The notes: a model not told the origin generated them from the sequence alone. A DNA stretch of 64,000 nt from Pedosphaera sp. (GCA_028293285.1 JAQGPC010000177.1:1-64000); one strand, 5' to 3'; shown: positions 18,104 to 27,124, numbered from the stretch's first letter. Made by a program: numbers and translations.

Positions 18104-19168
18104 ATGAACGCGAATATTTTTGATGATTTGGAGCAAGGGCAGGGGAAGGTCCAACCGGTGTCGAGCGAGGCGGAAATTTCCGCTGCGTCTCCGGCTGCAC
18201 AGACTGCGCCGTTGAACGATGGCGAGTTGATGGATGCTTATTCGAAGGCGGTGGTCCATGCCGCCGAGCAGGTCAGTCATTCGGTGGTGAATATTGAAGT
18301 GCGCAAGAAAGTGACTGGTCGTGGAGAAGTCCAGGCGGGGAGCGGGTCGGGATTTATCATCAGCCCGGATGGACTGGTGTTGACGAATAGTCATGTGGTT
18401 CATGGCGCTGATAAGATTGAGGTGACGCTGGATGACGGGCGTCGGCCGGACGCGCATTTGATCGGAGAAGATCCGGAGACGGATTTGGCGGTGTTACGCA
18501 TTTATGCGCCGAATTTGAAAGCGGTGAAGCTGGGTGAATCGAAGGATTTGCGGGTGGGACAACTGGCCATCGCGATCGGAAATCCATACGGGTTTCAATA
18601 CACGGTGACGGCGGGAGTGGTGAGTGCGCTGGGCCGGTCGTTGCGCGCGAGTTCGGGACGGTTGATGGACGATATCCTCCAGACCGATGCGGCGTTGAAT
18701 CCGGGAAATTCGGGCGGGCCATTGGTGAATTCGCGAGGCGAAGTGATTGGCGTGAATAGCGCGGTGATTTTGCCGGCGCAAGGAATCTGCTTCGCGATTG
18801 CGATTGATACGGCGAAGTATGTGGCTGGTTGGCTGATCAAGGACGGAAAAATTCGGCGGAGCTACATCGGTGTCGGCGGACAGAATGTGAAGATTCATCG
18901 GCGAGTGGTGCGGTTTCATGGGCTGCCGGTGGAGACGGGTTTGCTGGTGGTATCGGTTGAACCGAAGAGTCCGGCGGAAGCGGCGGGATTGCAGGTGGGC
19001 GATGTTATTTATGAATTCGATGGACAACCGGTGACGGGCATTGATGCGTTGCACAAGCTGCTGACGGAATCGCGGATTGAAGCGCGGACGTTTGTGAGAG
19101 TCATCCGGCACACGGAGAAGATTACGATGGCAATTGTGCCGCGGGAATCGCAGTGGAAGGCGGAGTAA
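18104..19168 (+). CDS. HtrA/DegP-type serine protease with one PDZ domain
   Basis: 354 residues. The catalytic triad is H97 (LTNSHVVHG), D127 (DPETDLAVLRI) and S203 (NPGNSGGPLV). A single PDZ domain covers roughly residues 255-345 (VEPKSPAEAAGLQVGDVIYEF). HtrA proteases degrade or refold damaged proteins. The N-terminus has no signal peptide or membrane helix, so unlike classical DegP this copy appears cytoplasmic, unless the start lies elsewhere. The ATG follows a GGGAGAAAGCG stretch. Codon use matches its neighbours. Confidence 0.93.
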   Translation: MNANIFDDLEQGQGKVQPVSSEAEISAASPAAQTAPLNDGELMDAYSKAVVHAAEQVSHSVVNIEVRKKVTGRGEVQAGSGSGFIISPDGLVLTNSHVVHGADKIEVTLDDGRRPDAHLIGEDPETDLAVLRIYAPNLKAVKLGESKDLRVGQLAIAIGNPYGFQYTVTAGVVSALGRSLRASSGRLMDDILQTDAALNPGNSGGPLVNSRGEVIGVNSAVILPAQGICFAIAIDTAKYVAGWLIKDGKIRRSYIGVGGQNVKIHRRVVRFHGLPVETGLLVVSVEPKSPAEAAGLQVGDVIYEFDGQPVTGIDALHKLLTESRIEARTFVRVIRHTEKITMAIVPRESQWKAE

Positions 19169-19237
19169 AGCGAGTGGCGGGTGACGGGTGACGAGTGACG
19201 CGGTCAGGAAATGCCAAGCTTGCTTGAAGGTTTAACC

Positions 19238-19265
19238 TTGCTGCAGCCGGGACGGCTGCTCTCCG
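19238..19265 (+). repeat. dispersed 28-bp repeat, copy 1
   Basis: A TTGCTGCAGCCGGGACG core followed by SCTGCTCTCCG. An almost identical copy lies at 42722-42749. Both are intergenic. Confidence 0.55.
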
Positions 19266-19299
19266 ACATGGTGCTTGCGGTGGAAGGAATTTTTGAGCG

Positions 19300-19345
19300 G
19301 TAGTTGGTTTTTGGCTGCGGGCAAGCTGAAGCTTGAACTCCAAAC
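19300..19345 (+). repeat. dispersed 46-bp repeat, copy 1
   Basis: Core GCGGGCAAGCTGAAGCTTG then AACTCCAAAC, repeated at 19931-19979 on the far side of the pyrophosphatase gene. The core contains the palindrome AAGCTGAAGCTT-like arms. The two copies flank the ppa gene in direct orientation. Confidence 0.6.
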
Positions 19346-19381
19346 GGGGGCGGGTGTGCTATATTAGCGAAAAGGAAGAAC

Positions 19382-19903
19382 ATGAATTCGCCATATGCTG
19401 ATTTGCCGGCGTTTGATCCCGAGACGGGCAAACTTAATGCCATCATCGAGACGCCCAAGGGCGCTCACAACAAATACAAATTCGATTCCAAAAAGGGTTT
19501 GTTTGAATTGGACAAGACGCTGCCTTTGGGAATGGTGTTTCCGTTTGATTTTGGGTTTGTGCCGGCGACAAAGGGTGAGGATGGCGATCCGCTGGATGTT
19601 TTGGTGTTGCTGGAGGAATCGGTGTTTTGCGGATGCGTGGTTCCGGTGCGACTCATTGGAGTTATCGAAGCGCGCCAGACTCAGGACGGAGAAAGTTTTC
19701 GGAATGATCGGTTCATCGGAGCATTCGAGAAGCAAGAGTTATATGCCGGAGTCAAGGAGTTGAAAGATTTGGGCGAGGAATCTTTGGAGAAGCTGGAACA
19801 GTTCTTCGTTTTATACAATGAGGCGCAGGGGAGAAAATTTAAACCGCTTCGGCGATCAGGGGCGAAGGTGGCGAGGAAATTGGTTGAGGCGCAGGTTTGT
19901 TGA
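19382..19903 (+). CDS. ppa: inorganic pyrophosphatase (family I)
   Basis: 173 residues, the usual bacterial length. The family I signature is GEDGDPLDVLVL with its metal-binding aspartates; further up KYKFDSKKGLFELD matches the substrate-binding Lys/Glu strand. The enzyme hydrolyses PPi to two phosphates in the cytoplasm. An AAGGAAGAAC ribosome site precedes the ATG. The gene is flanked by two direct copies of a 46-bp intergenic repeat. Confidence 0.95.
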   Translation: MNSPYADLPAFDPETGKLNAIIETPKGAHNKYKFDSKKGLFELDKTLPLGMVFPFDFGFVPATKGEDGDPLDVLVLLEESVFCGCVVPVRLIGVIEARQTQDGESFRNDRFIGAFEKQELYAGVKELKDLGEESLEKLEQFFVLYNEAQGRKFKPLRRSGAKVARKLVEAQVC

Positions 19904-19930
19904 TAAGGGCTGAATTTGCGCGCTTTTAAC

Positions 19931-19979
19931 GGGGCGTTGGTTTTCTGACGGCGGGCAAGCTGAAGCTTGGACTCCAAAC
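19931..19979 (+). repeat. dispersed 46-bp repeat, copy 2
   Basis: Second copy of the GCGGGCAAGCTGAAGCTTG repeat, with the same GTTGGTTTT lead-in as copy 1. It sits in the leader of the dtd gene. Confidence 0.6.
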
Positions 19980-20027
19980 TAAACGCGAGCTTTTCAAAAC
20001 TTCCGCAATACGCCAACCTCCCTTTTT

Positions 20028-20480
20028 ATGCGTGCGGTTATACAGAGAGTGATGAATGCCAATGTGGTGATTGGTGGAAATGTGAAGGGAGCTATTGGCA
20101 AGGGATTGCTGGTGTTGCTGGCGGTGGAGGAAGCGGATACGGCGGAGGACATCGAGTGGCTGTGCGGGAAGATGGTGCGGTTGCGAATTTTTGATGATGA
20201 GAGCGGGGTGATGAATCTTTCGGTGCAGGAAGTGCAAGGGGCGATTTTGCTGATCAGCCAGTTCACGTTGTTCGCCAGCACGAAGAAGGGGAACCGACCT
20301 TCATACAGTCGCTCCGCACGGCCCGAAGTTGCGATACCGATTTATGAACAGTTTATTTCACGGCTGACAGCGGATTTGGCGAAGGCAATTCAGACGGGAG
20401 AGTTTGGGGCGGATATGAAGGTGACACTCACGAATGATGGGCCGGTGACGATTATTATTGATTCGAAGATGAGGGAATGA
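20028..20480 (+). CDS. dtd: D-aminoacyl-tRNA deacylase
   Basis: 150 residues, full length. The SQFTLFA motif (active-site Thr) and the Gly-cisPro motif in NDGPVTIII, which contacts the D-amino acid across the dimer, are both present. The enzyme removes D-amino acids or glycine from mischarged tRNA. It follows ppa by about 125 bases and has its own leader carrying a 46-bp repeat. Confidence 0.95.
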   Translation: MRAVIQRVMNANVVIGGNVKGAIGKGLLVLLAVEEADTAEDIEWLCGKMVRLRIFDDESGVMNLSVQEVQGAILLISQFTLFASTKKGNRPSYSRSARPEVAIPIYEQFISRLTADLAKAIQTGEFGADMKVTLTNDGPVTIIIDSKMRE

Positions 20481-20592
20481 TGCGGGAACGTTAAAATGTT
20501 ACAGGGTTACACGGTGAGCTGCTTAGAGATTAGGATTAGGAGTAAGATTACGAAAAGATAGGGATGAGAATGGTGGGACAAATATTATTACT

Positions 20593-20994
20593 GTGAAGCA
20601 AACGATACAGGTGGCTTCACGTCCGGCAAAACCGTTGATGATTTATGACGGGGATTGCAACTTCTGCAAGTTCTGGATTGCCCGCTGGCAAAGAGCCACG
20701 GGAACGAAGGTGGATTATATCGCATCGCAAAATCCGCGGGTGGCGGAGCAATTGCCGGAAGTGCCACAAGAATGTTTTGATACTTCGGTGCAGTTAGTTG
20801 AAACCGATGGCAAAGTTTACAATGGGGCGGAGGCGGTTTTTCGGTCGCTGACTTACAGCCGGTTTTGGCGATGGGCTTTTTGGTTTTATCGGCATGCTCC
20901 AGGTTTTGCGCCGATCGCGGAATGGGCTTATGGCTTTGTGGCGCGACGGAGGCAGTTCTTTTCTTTCTTGACGCGGCTTTTTTTGGGAAATTAA
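20593..20994 (+). CDS. DCC family (DUF393) thiol-disulfide-like protein
   Basis: 133 residues from a GTG start. The defining MIYDGDCNFCKFW motif (DxxCxxC) lies near residue 16-28, with the family's VYNGAEAVFRSL later. DUF393 proteins are predicted thioredoxin-fold proteins; their reaction is not established. It ends about 80 bases before the radical SAM gene on the same strand. Confidence 0.85.
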   Translation: MKQTIQVASRPAKPLMIYDGDCNFCKFWIARWQRATGTKVDYIASQNPRVAEQLPEVPQECFDTSVQLVETDGKVYNGAEAVFRSLTYSRFWRWAFWFYRHAPGFAPIAEWAYGFVARRRQFFSFLTRLFLGN

Positions 20995-21074
20995 GTGTCA
21001 TACACGCCTTTAAAAGGCTTGGCTTCCTCTCTTTGGTTTGCTACTTTCCTATACTTGAGAACCAGTTTAAAATA

Positions 21075-22226
21075 ATGAAAAAGCGAAGATGGAATTGGGT
21101 TCTTAGCGATTACATTCGCAAAGCCTTGCAGATATATTATGAAATGACGGCCCGGCTTCGAGGGCAGGCATTTTATTGCGAAGTGCTGCATGGGCATGGG
21201 GAGTACAATCTGACGATTAACAGCGATTCAACGGTTTCCTGCAATTGCCAGGATTATGATGGGTCCGGTCACATCGGTGATTTGAATAAGAACTCGTTTG
21301 AAGAAGTTTTTTTTGGGCCAGTATCCCAAAATTTTCGCGAAGATTTGGCAAAAGGAAAGCTGCCCATACCAGCCTGCACCCGTTGTAGTGGGTTAAAGCG
21401 AATCGCCAAATCGAAGATCCCGAAGGAGATGTTCAACAAGACGAAAGGGAATGGCACGGAACCGTTCACTTTCCCCAAGCGGGATAACCTGCCGCCAGTC
21501 CCACACACAGATAGTTCCGAATGGCCGCCACTCCGGCTTCCGTATCGCGGCATGCTGTTGGAGAACACGGTCAACTGCAACATTGATTGCATCGGTTGTG
21601 ACCGGGGAAGCGCTGCGGCGATCCGCAAGCAACGGGTGATGCCACTGGAGCAAATCACCAAAATGGCAGACCTGATTCAGGATCTTGGGCTGCAACAATT
21701 GTATTATCTGAATCTTGGCGAACCATTTCTCTCTCCCAACGTGGGGCAGGAGCTGGCCGTCATTCGGAAAAAGAATCCGCACTGCCGGATCGTGATTTCA
21801 AGCAATGCCATCATTCTTAATACCGATGCGAAGCGGGAGGCGGCTTTGTACGCGAGCCATATCTTTTTTTCCATCGCCGGCATAGACGACGAAATGCTGG
21901 AGAAATATGAGAAGCGCGGAAGCTTTGAAAAAGCTTACGTAAACATGAAAGCGCTCGTGGATTACCGAAACGCAAAAGGATTGTCCCAGCCGATAATCGA
22001 GTGGAAATATCTGCTGTTTAACTGGAATGATCGGCATCGCACCATCGAGCGCGCAATTGAGATGGCCAAGGAGGCGGGAGTTGACGCGATTTCATTCTGG
22101 CCGACGAATAATCCCTTGTATGGATTTTCGTGGCGCTATCGGATGGGCATGCTCAATGACATCGGTGTCGGTTCCTGGAAAGGGCGCGAGGTTGATTTGC
22201 GGCGCCCCACCCTGGCAGCAGCATAA
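21075..22226 (+). CDS. radical SAM protein with an N-terminal SPASM-like domain
   Basis: 384 residues from ATG 21075; the open frame continues upstream to 20865 but that part overlaps the DCC gene in another frame. The radical SAM cluster motif is C168-x3-C172-x2-C175 (NCNIDCIGC). Before it, residues about 42-106 have the layout of a SPASM auxiliary-cluster domain: LTINSDSTVSCNCQD (C56, C58), GHIGDLNKNSFEEVFFG, then PACTRC (C101, C104). SPASM domains normally lie after the radical SAM domain, so the order is reversed here. Such enzymes modify peptides or other substrates; the substrate is unknown and no precursor peptide was seen nearby. Convergent with the thioredoxin gene. Confidence 0.85.
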   Translation: MKKRRWNWVLSDYIRKALQIYYEMTARLRGQAFYCEVLHGHGEYNLTINSDSTVSCNCQDYDGSGHIGDLNKNSFEEVFFGPVSQNFREDLAKGKLPIPACTRCSGLKRIAKSKIPKEMFNKTKGNGTEPFTFPKRDNLPPVPHTDSSEWPPLRLPYRGMLLENTVNCNIDCIGCDRGSAAAIRKQRVMPLEQITKMADLIQDLGLQQLYYLNLGEPFLSPNVGQELAVIRKKNPHCRIVISSNAIILNTDAKREAALYASHIFFSIAGIDDEMLEKYEKRGSFEKAYVNMKALVDYRNAKGLSQPIIEWKYLLFNWNDRHRTIERAIEMAKEAGVDAISFWPTNNPLYGFSWRYRMGMLNDIGVGSWKGREVDLRRPTLAAA

Positions 22227-22281
22227 GGTTTTTTGTAATTAGAACTGTACCGCCTTCTTAACCAATTCGTCGCGGGGCAGT

Positions 22282-22749
22282 TCAAACCCCGGCGTGGCTG
22301 AGGGAATTGCTGACGAAATCCTTGATACCAGCGGCAGGCCGTGCGCCAGAGGTGCGAGCGACTTCATTGCCGCCCTGGAAAAGAATCAAAGTGGGAATGG
22401 CGCTGATGTTAAAGCGACCGGCAATGGCAGTTTGAGCATCAGTATTCACCTTGGCGACGATGAGTTCGCCCACGGTGGAAGCGGCCACCTTTTCAAATTC
22501 CGGCGCGACCATCTTGCAGGGGCCACACCAGGGAGCCCAGTAATCCACGAGGACAGGCAGGGGAGATAAGCCGATCAATAAATTGAAATGTTCTTCAGAG
22601 TCAACTTCGATGGGAACATTTACGCCGGGGATGGTGGTCTTGCATTTGCCGCAACGAGCGGCCTGATTCAGATGCTCATAGCGAATGCGATTTCGCTGTC
22701 CGCAGTTGGGACAAGCCAGCACGACTCCATTTTCATCCAGTTTAGCCAT
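22282..22749 (-). CDS. trxC: thioredoxin 2-type protein with N-terminal zinc ribbon
   Basis: 155 residues from ATG 22749, which has a GAGGAAA ribosome site; nine further upstream codons are open but less likely. Two CxxC pairs (CPNC at 13-16 and CGKC at 33-36) form the zinc-binding N-terminal extension that distinguishes TrxC. The thioredoxin domain has the WCGPC active site and the cis-Pro in ISAIPTLILF. It reduces protein disulfides and is often induced by oxidative stress; the zinc ribbon makes it redox-tunable in E. coli. Confidence 0.9.
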   Translation of the reverse strand: MAKLDENGVVLACPNCGQRNRIRYEHLNQAARCGKCKTTIPGVNVPIEVDSEEHFNLLIGLSPLPVLVDYWAPWCGPCKMVAPEFEKVAASTVGELIVAKVNTDAQTAIAGRFNISAIPTLILFQGGNEVARTSGARPAAGIKDFVSNSLSHAGV

Positions 22750-23259
22750 AGATTTCGTTTCCTCTCGCAAACTCACTATTACTCCAGTTTCGAGTTACTG
22801 CAAGTGTCTGAAAGTTGAGAGGTGGCACAGCTTGAAATTTGCGCGGATGAAGTTGGACCGTTTAGGCGCGGACAAGAATTCTGTATCAAGCATGACAGCT
22901 AGTTACGTTCCCAGACAGGCAAGATGCCTGTCCTACTTTCAGGTCGCTATTTTTTGAAATTGTCCCGGTGGTCGCAGCCGCTGCGCGGCTTTATCACCGG
23001 CTAATTTCCGGAGCTCCTCCGAAGCAGGTAAGAAGGGAATTTGGGGAAAAGTTGTCCGGGCGGATAGATGACTGGGCAAAATATTTTATGGTTAGTTGAT
23101 TTTGCATTGAAGCGGCGTGAACGCCGCGCTCCCTTGGACGCTGCAATGACGCACCCGCATTTCGCAATTGTTTTACCATGGTTGTAGAGGAGGCCATTTC
23201 AGCCGCGTTGTTACCAACACAGCTACGAATAGAGATGGCGCGCGCGGGTGGGATTAATA
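22750..23259. other. intergenic region built from dispersed repeats
   Basis: About 510 bases without a gene. Three repeat modules also present at 29.6-29.9 kb are found here: module 1 at about 22938-23024 (TTTCAGGTCGCT ... CGGTGGTCGCAGC ... CACCGGCTAATTTCC), module 2, a palindrome, at 23101-23135, and module 3 at about 23196-23230 (ATTTCAGCYGCGTTGT). Confidence 0.6.
23101..23135. repeat. palindromic intergenic repeat (AAGCGGCGTGAACGCCGCGCTCC), copy a
   Basis: AGCGGCGT and ACGCCGCGCT form a stem around GA, with the conserved flanks GCATTGA on the left and CGCTCC on the right. Related copies lie at 29892, 31154 and 52495. Confidence 0.65.
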
Positions 23260-24270
23260 TCAATGAGCTTGATTGAGCCAGCGGGTGACGGGGCCGGCGA
23301 GGTCGTTGAAAAAGTAGGTGACGGCTTCGTGGGTGGCGCGGGGGACGACGATTAATTTGCTATCGGGGGTTGCCAGTTGGTACAACTTTTTCATGTCGGA
23401 TAGTGATGTGACTTTATCTTCTGCTCCGGCGATGAACAAGGCGCTCACCGGGCTCCGGGCCAGAATGGTGGCAGTGTCGAGTTCGGCGGGGTCGACGTTG
23501 AGAACGGAAGGGAGGTTGTTCAATCCAGACTTGAGAATCGATTTGGGTGTCCAACTGACATAATCTTTCGCGATGTTGAGGACGGCATTGGATAAGATGG
23601 CATAAGGCGCAATGGCGACAACGGGGCCGACGCGCGGTTCCACAGTCTTCCAGCGCAGGGCGAGCGCGGCACCGTAGGATTCACCAAGGACGGCGACGGG
23701 CCCGACGAGTTGGCCATCGCGCGACATCTTGTCCAGGAGTTGAGTGAGGTCGTAGATTTCCTCAAGGCCGAAATAGATGCGGCGACCGGTGGATTTGCCG
23801 TGTCCACGCAGGTCCACAAGGACGCAACGCCAGCCTTCCTGCGCGAGGCGCAAGGCCCATGGTGCCATGGCAAATTGGCTCACGCCGTAACCGTGCAAGA
23901 TGATTGCGGTGCCGCGCGGCGAGACAGTCCAATGGTTGGTTGGGCCGGGCACGTCGGCGCGGAAATTGAATTCGAATTGGGTTTGGCCCTGCTCGAACCA
24001 GTTGGTGGAGGTGTATTGTAAATTGTAATCCGCAGGTTCGACGAGGCGATAACGGAGCCGGGCGCGCGGTGAGCTGACTTCAATATTGAAAGCGGGAAAG
24101 TTGGTGAGAAATTTCGGGTGGAATCCGAGCTGCACGCGGGGCTTGGGGGCGAACCAGGTGGGATAGGTATTCGGCGCCTGTGCCATGCGGTTGGCCATGA
24201 ACGTGCCACAACCGGAGTTACTCAACAGCAGACCGGCCAACATTAAAATCAAATACAACTTGGAACGCAT
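23260..24270 (-). CDS. alpha/beta hydrolase, probable lipoprotein
   Basis: 336 residues from ATG 24270. The N-terminus is a lipoprotein-type signal (hydrophobic LYLILMLAGLLLSNSGC with the Cys at about residue 21); a 44-codon upstream extension would hide this signal and overlap the divergent gene, so it is rejected. The nucleophile elbow is GESYG, preceded by the oxyanion-type loop and LVDLRGHGKSTGR. The last helix carries a His in PRATHEAVTYF, suited to complete a Ser-His-Asp triad. Monoacylglycerol-lipase or BAAT-like hydrolases share this layout; the substrate is unknown. Confidence 0.82.
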   Translation of the reverse strand: MRSKLYLILMLAGLLLSNSGCGTFMANRMAQAPNTYPTWFAPKPRVQLGFHPKFLTNFPAFNIEVSSPRARLRYRLVEPADYNLQYTSTNWFEQGQTQFEFNFRADVPGPTNHWTVSPRGTAIILHGYGVSQFAMAPWALRLAQEGWRCVLVDLRGHGKSTGRRIYFGLEEIYDLTQLLDKMSRDGQLVGPVAVLGESYGAALALRWKTVEPRVGPVVAIAPYAILSNAVLNIAKDYVSWTPKSILKSGLNNLPSVLNVDPAELDTATILARSPVSALFIAGAEDKVTSLSDMKKLYQLATPDSKLIVVPRATHEAVTYFFNDLAGPVTRWLNQAH

Positions 24271-24380
24271 CAGGATGGTTGCATAACCCGATTTGTCCAG
24301 TTTGCCAAGGGCAGGGCGCAAAAAAATGAGCTGCGGAAGATTTGCGGATACTTGAGGTTTTACGCTATGGTTGCGCTCAT

Positions 24381-24758
24381 ATGAAAGATGAATCAGGTCC
24401 ACTCACGGCGGAGCGAAGTTTCTTTGAAGCGCTCCTTGCGGGCAATGTGGAAAAATTAAAAGAAATTCTGGCGGATGATTTTATCCTGATCGATGTGATG
24501 AGCGGTTCGGAAATTACGAAGGTGGCGATGCTGGAGGTGATGGGTTCGGGGCAGCTTAAGTTCGATGCGATTGAACGGGGTGAGCCGCGGGTGCGGAGTT
24601 ATGGGGCGACGGCGGTGATTACCGGTCGCACGCAAATGAAGATGCGGTTTGGAGAAGCGGCGATCACGACGAAGAGCCGCTATACGCATGTTTATGTGGA
24701 ACAGGCAGGGCAATGGCGGTTGGTGACGGCGCAGGGGACGCAGATTGCGGGAGAGTGA
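24381..24758 (+). CDS. NTF2-like (DUF4440-type) protein
   Basis: 125 residues from ATG 24381. The fold is that of the SnoaL/DUF4440 group of nuclear transport factor 2-like proteins: an N-terminal helix pair (AERSFFEALLAGNVEKLKEI), ADDFILIDVMSG, and C-terminal strands ending TKSRYTHVYVEQAGQWRLV. Members are small cone-shaped ligand-binding or enzyme proteins of mostly unknown role. Divergent from the hydrolase gene, sharing a promoter region of 110 bases. Confidence 0.8.
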   Translation: MKDESGPLTAERSFFEALLAGNVEKLKEILADDFILIDVMSGSEITKVAMLEVMGSGQLKFDAIERGEPRVRSYGATAVITGRTQMKMRFGEAAITTKSRYTHVYVEQAGQWRLVTAQGTQIAGE

Positions 24759-25132
24759 TGCGGCTACCCAGTTGAACAGCCTATATTCATTGAAAGCCGA
24801 CAAGTCTCCGCAATAATTCAAATAATTATGAAGGTCGTGAGAATTGCCCTTCAAGCAGTACGAATCGGTAATGATACATTTTTTGCTTCTGAAAGCAGGT
24901 TTGTTTTCAAATATTCAGAAGGCGAGTTGGTTGCGATGGTAACCCATGGAGTCGCTCCCGCATGCGGGACTGTATTATGGCGCACTTTCAGTGCTTTCGG
25001 AATAATTTGCGAGACGGTCTTTCGAGGTTGGTATTCCCCCCCCATACAACTCCTTTAAGGTTAATAAGGGAGAGGATCAACTAGAGGCAACACCCCTTTT
25101 GAAAGCAACTTGAGGCAGTGATATTTTAGAGG
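24759..25132. other. intergenic region with a palindromic repeat remnant
   Basis: 374 bases. A 76-codon open frame at 24828-25058 has no recognisable domain and runs through a TCCCGCATGCGGGA palindrome (24956-24969) and a run of eight C, so I read it as non-coding. Confidence 0.5.
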
Positions 25133-26962
25133 ATGGCTATCCGACGGCAGGCAGTTGAGCATTATAAACCGATTGAAAGTTACGGGATAATTGGTGATCT
25201 CCATACGGTGGCGTTAGTGGGGATGGATGGCTCGATTGATTTCATGTGCCTGCCGGAGTTCGATTCGCCTTCAGTTTTTGCCGCGCTATTGGATTACCGG
25301 AAGGGAGGAAGTTTCAAACTGGCACCCATCATGCACGAGGCGGAGCACAAGCAGCTGTACATGCCGGATTCCAATATTTTGCTGACCCGGTTCCTGGCGG
25401 AATGCGGAATGTCGGAGATTTCTGATTTCATGCCGATCGCGGAATTGGGCCGTTCGCATAACCTGGTGCGGCGCGCGAAAACGGTCCGAGGTGAAATTTC
25501 TTACCGGATGATTTGTGATCCACGTTTTGATTATGGACGGGCGGGGCATAAGGTGGAGAAGAAAAAGGATGAGGTGCTGTTCATCAGCGAGGGGCCGGAC
25601 AAGATGGTGTTGCGATTGCACACCAAGGTCCCGGTGAAAATTGTGAATGGCGCGGCGATGGCGGAGTTCAAGCTGCGTTCCGGCCAGAGTGCGGCGTTTG
25701 TGTTGGAGGAAGTTCGCGGGCGTGGCGCCTCGCCATCGGCCAGGCCGGATTATGTATCGGAATCGTTCAAGCAGACGATGAACTTTTGGCAGCACTGGAT
25801 TCTCAAGTCAAAATATCGCGGTCGCTGGCGGGAGATGGTGAATCGTTCGGCGCTGACGCTCAAGTTGCTGACGTCTTTGCGATATGGATCGGTAATCGCC
25901 GCGCCGACGTTTGGGTTGCCGGAGGAAATTGGCGGGGGGCGGAATTGGGATTACCGGTACACGTGGATTCGGGATGCGTCGTTCTCGCTGTATGCGTTGA
26001 TGCGACTGGGTTACACAGACGAGGCGACGGCGTTCATGCGGTGGATCGAGGCGCGTTGCGCGCACCTGGAACCGGGCACGCCGTTGCAGGTGATGTATGG
26101 CATCAATGGGCGCAGGAACCTGGATGAAACGCAGTTGCGACATTTTGAAGGTTATAAAAAGTCGAGGCCGGTGCGCATCGGGAACGACGCGTATAAACAA
26201 CTTCAATTGGATATCTACGGGGAGTTGATGGATTCGATTTACATCTACAGCAAATTTGGCGAGCTGATCTCGTATGATTTGTGGCAGCACCTGACGCAGT
26301 TGATTGATTGGGTTTGCGAGAATTGGCGTCGCCCGGATGAAGGCATATGGGAGGTGCGGGGCGGAATGCACGAGTTCCTTTATTCGCGGGTGATGTGCTG
26401 GGTGGCGATTGACCGGGGCATTCGACTGGCGCGGAGGTGTTCGTTGCCGGCGCCGATGGTGAAGTGGCTGCAGATTCGGGACGAGATTTACCAGGAGGTG
26501 TATGAAGAGTTTTGGGACCGGGAATTGAGAACCTTTGTGCAATACAAAGGAGCCAAAACGGTGGACGCGGCGGCATTGCTGATGCCGCTGGTGAGGTTCA
26601 TCGGGCCGACTGATCCGCGGTGGCTTTCCACTTTGAAGGTAATCCAAAAGGAGTTGGTGGATGATTCACTGGTGTATCGTTACAACGTGTTGAAGGGAGC
26701 GGACACGGGGTTGCCGGGCCGGGAAGGGACGTTTTCGATGTGCTCGTTTTGGAACGTGGAATGCATTGCGCGCACGGGTGATTTGAAACTGGCGCGGTTT
26801 TATTTTGAGAAGACGCTGGGCTATGCGAGTCACCTGGGATTGTATTCGGAGGAACTGGGTTTGAGCGGGGAGCAGTTGGGAAATTTCCCGCAGGCGTTTA
26901 CGCATTTGGGGTTGATCAGCGCGGCGTATTACCTAGATAGGAAATTGGATGAGGAGGGGTGA
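25133..26962 (+). CDS. glycoside hydrolase family 15 protein (glucoamylase/trehalase type)
   Basis: 609 residues, the length of bacterial GH15 enzymes. The N-terminal beta-sandwich opens with YKPIESYGIIGDLHTVALVG (shown up to 20 residues), typical of this group. The catalytic (alpha/alpha)6 barrel has the NWDYRYTWIRDASFSLYAL signature and a second conserved patch near GREGTFSMCSFWNVECIA. GH15 enzymes release glucose from alpha-glucans or trehalose by inversion. No signal peptide is visible, so the enzyme is probably cytoplasmic and may act on trehalose or stored glycogen (inference). Confidence 0.92.
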   Translation: MAIRRQAVEHYKPIESYGIIGDLHTVALVGMDGSIDFMCLPEFDSPSVFAALLDYRKGGSFKLAPIMHEAEHKQLYMPDSNILLTRFLAECGMSEISDFMPIAELGRSHNLVRRAKTVRGEISYRMICDPRFDYGRAGHKVEKKKDEVLFISEGPDKMVLRLHTKVPVKIVNGAAMAEFKLRSGQSAAFVLEEVRGRGASPSARPDYVSESFKQTMNFWQHWILKSKYRGRWREMVNRSALTLKLLTSLRYGSVIAAPTFGLPEEIGGGRNWDYRYTWIRDASFSLYALMRLGYTDEATAFMRWIEARCAHLEPGTPLQVMYGINGRRNLDETQLRHFEGYKKSRPVRIGNDAYKQLQLDIYGELMDSIYIYSKFGELISYDLWQHLTQLIDWVCENWRRPDEGIWEVRGGMHEFLYSRVMCWVAIDRGIRLARRCSLPAPMVKWLQIRDEIYQEVYEEFWDRELRTFVQYKGAKTVDAAALLMPLVRFIGPTDPRWLSTLKVIQKELVDDSLVYRYNVLKGADTGLPGREGTFSMCSFWNVECIARTGDLKLARFYFEKTLGYASHLGLYSEELGLSGEQLGNFPQAFTHLGLISAAYYLDRKLDEEG

Positions 26963-26996
26963 GGACGAGTGAGTGGGTGAGTGGGTAGCTGAGCTT
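26962..26996. repeat. GTGAGTGGG simple-sequence tract 1
   Basis: Degenerate repeats of GAGTGGGT directly after the GH15 stop codon. Similar tracts lie at 29392 and 32618. Confidence 0.5.
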
Positions 26997-27124
26997 TAAA
27001 CTACAGGGTCAATGACGGGCAAGCAGGTAAGGTTGGACAATTCTCGCGCAAATTTCCGGGCTTCGGTACACCTGTTCCCCACATCTGTTTCGCCCGCGCG
27101 GATGCGGTGCCAGACCGATAATTG

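Noticed and set aside
24828-25058. 76-codon open frame after the NTF2-like gene
   Set aside because: No domain, odd composition, and it runs through a palindromic repeat remnant and a run of eight C.
25808-26647. 279-codon antisense frame inside the GH15 gene
   Set aside because: His/Arg/Pro-rich mirror of a strongly conserved enzyme frame; typical antisense shadow.
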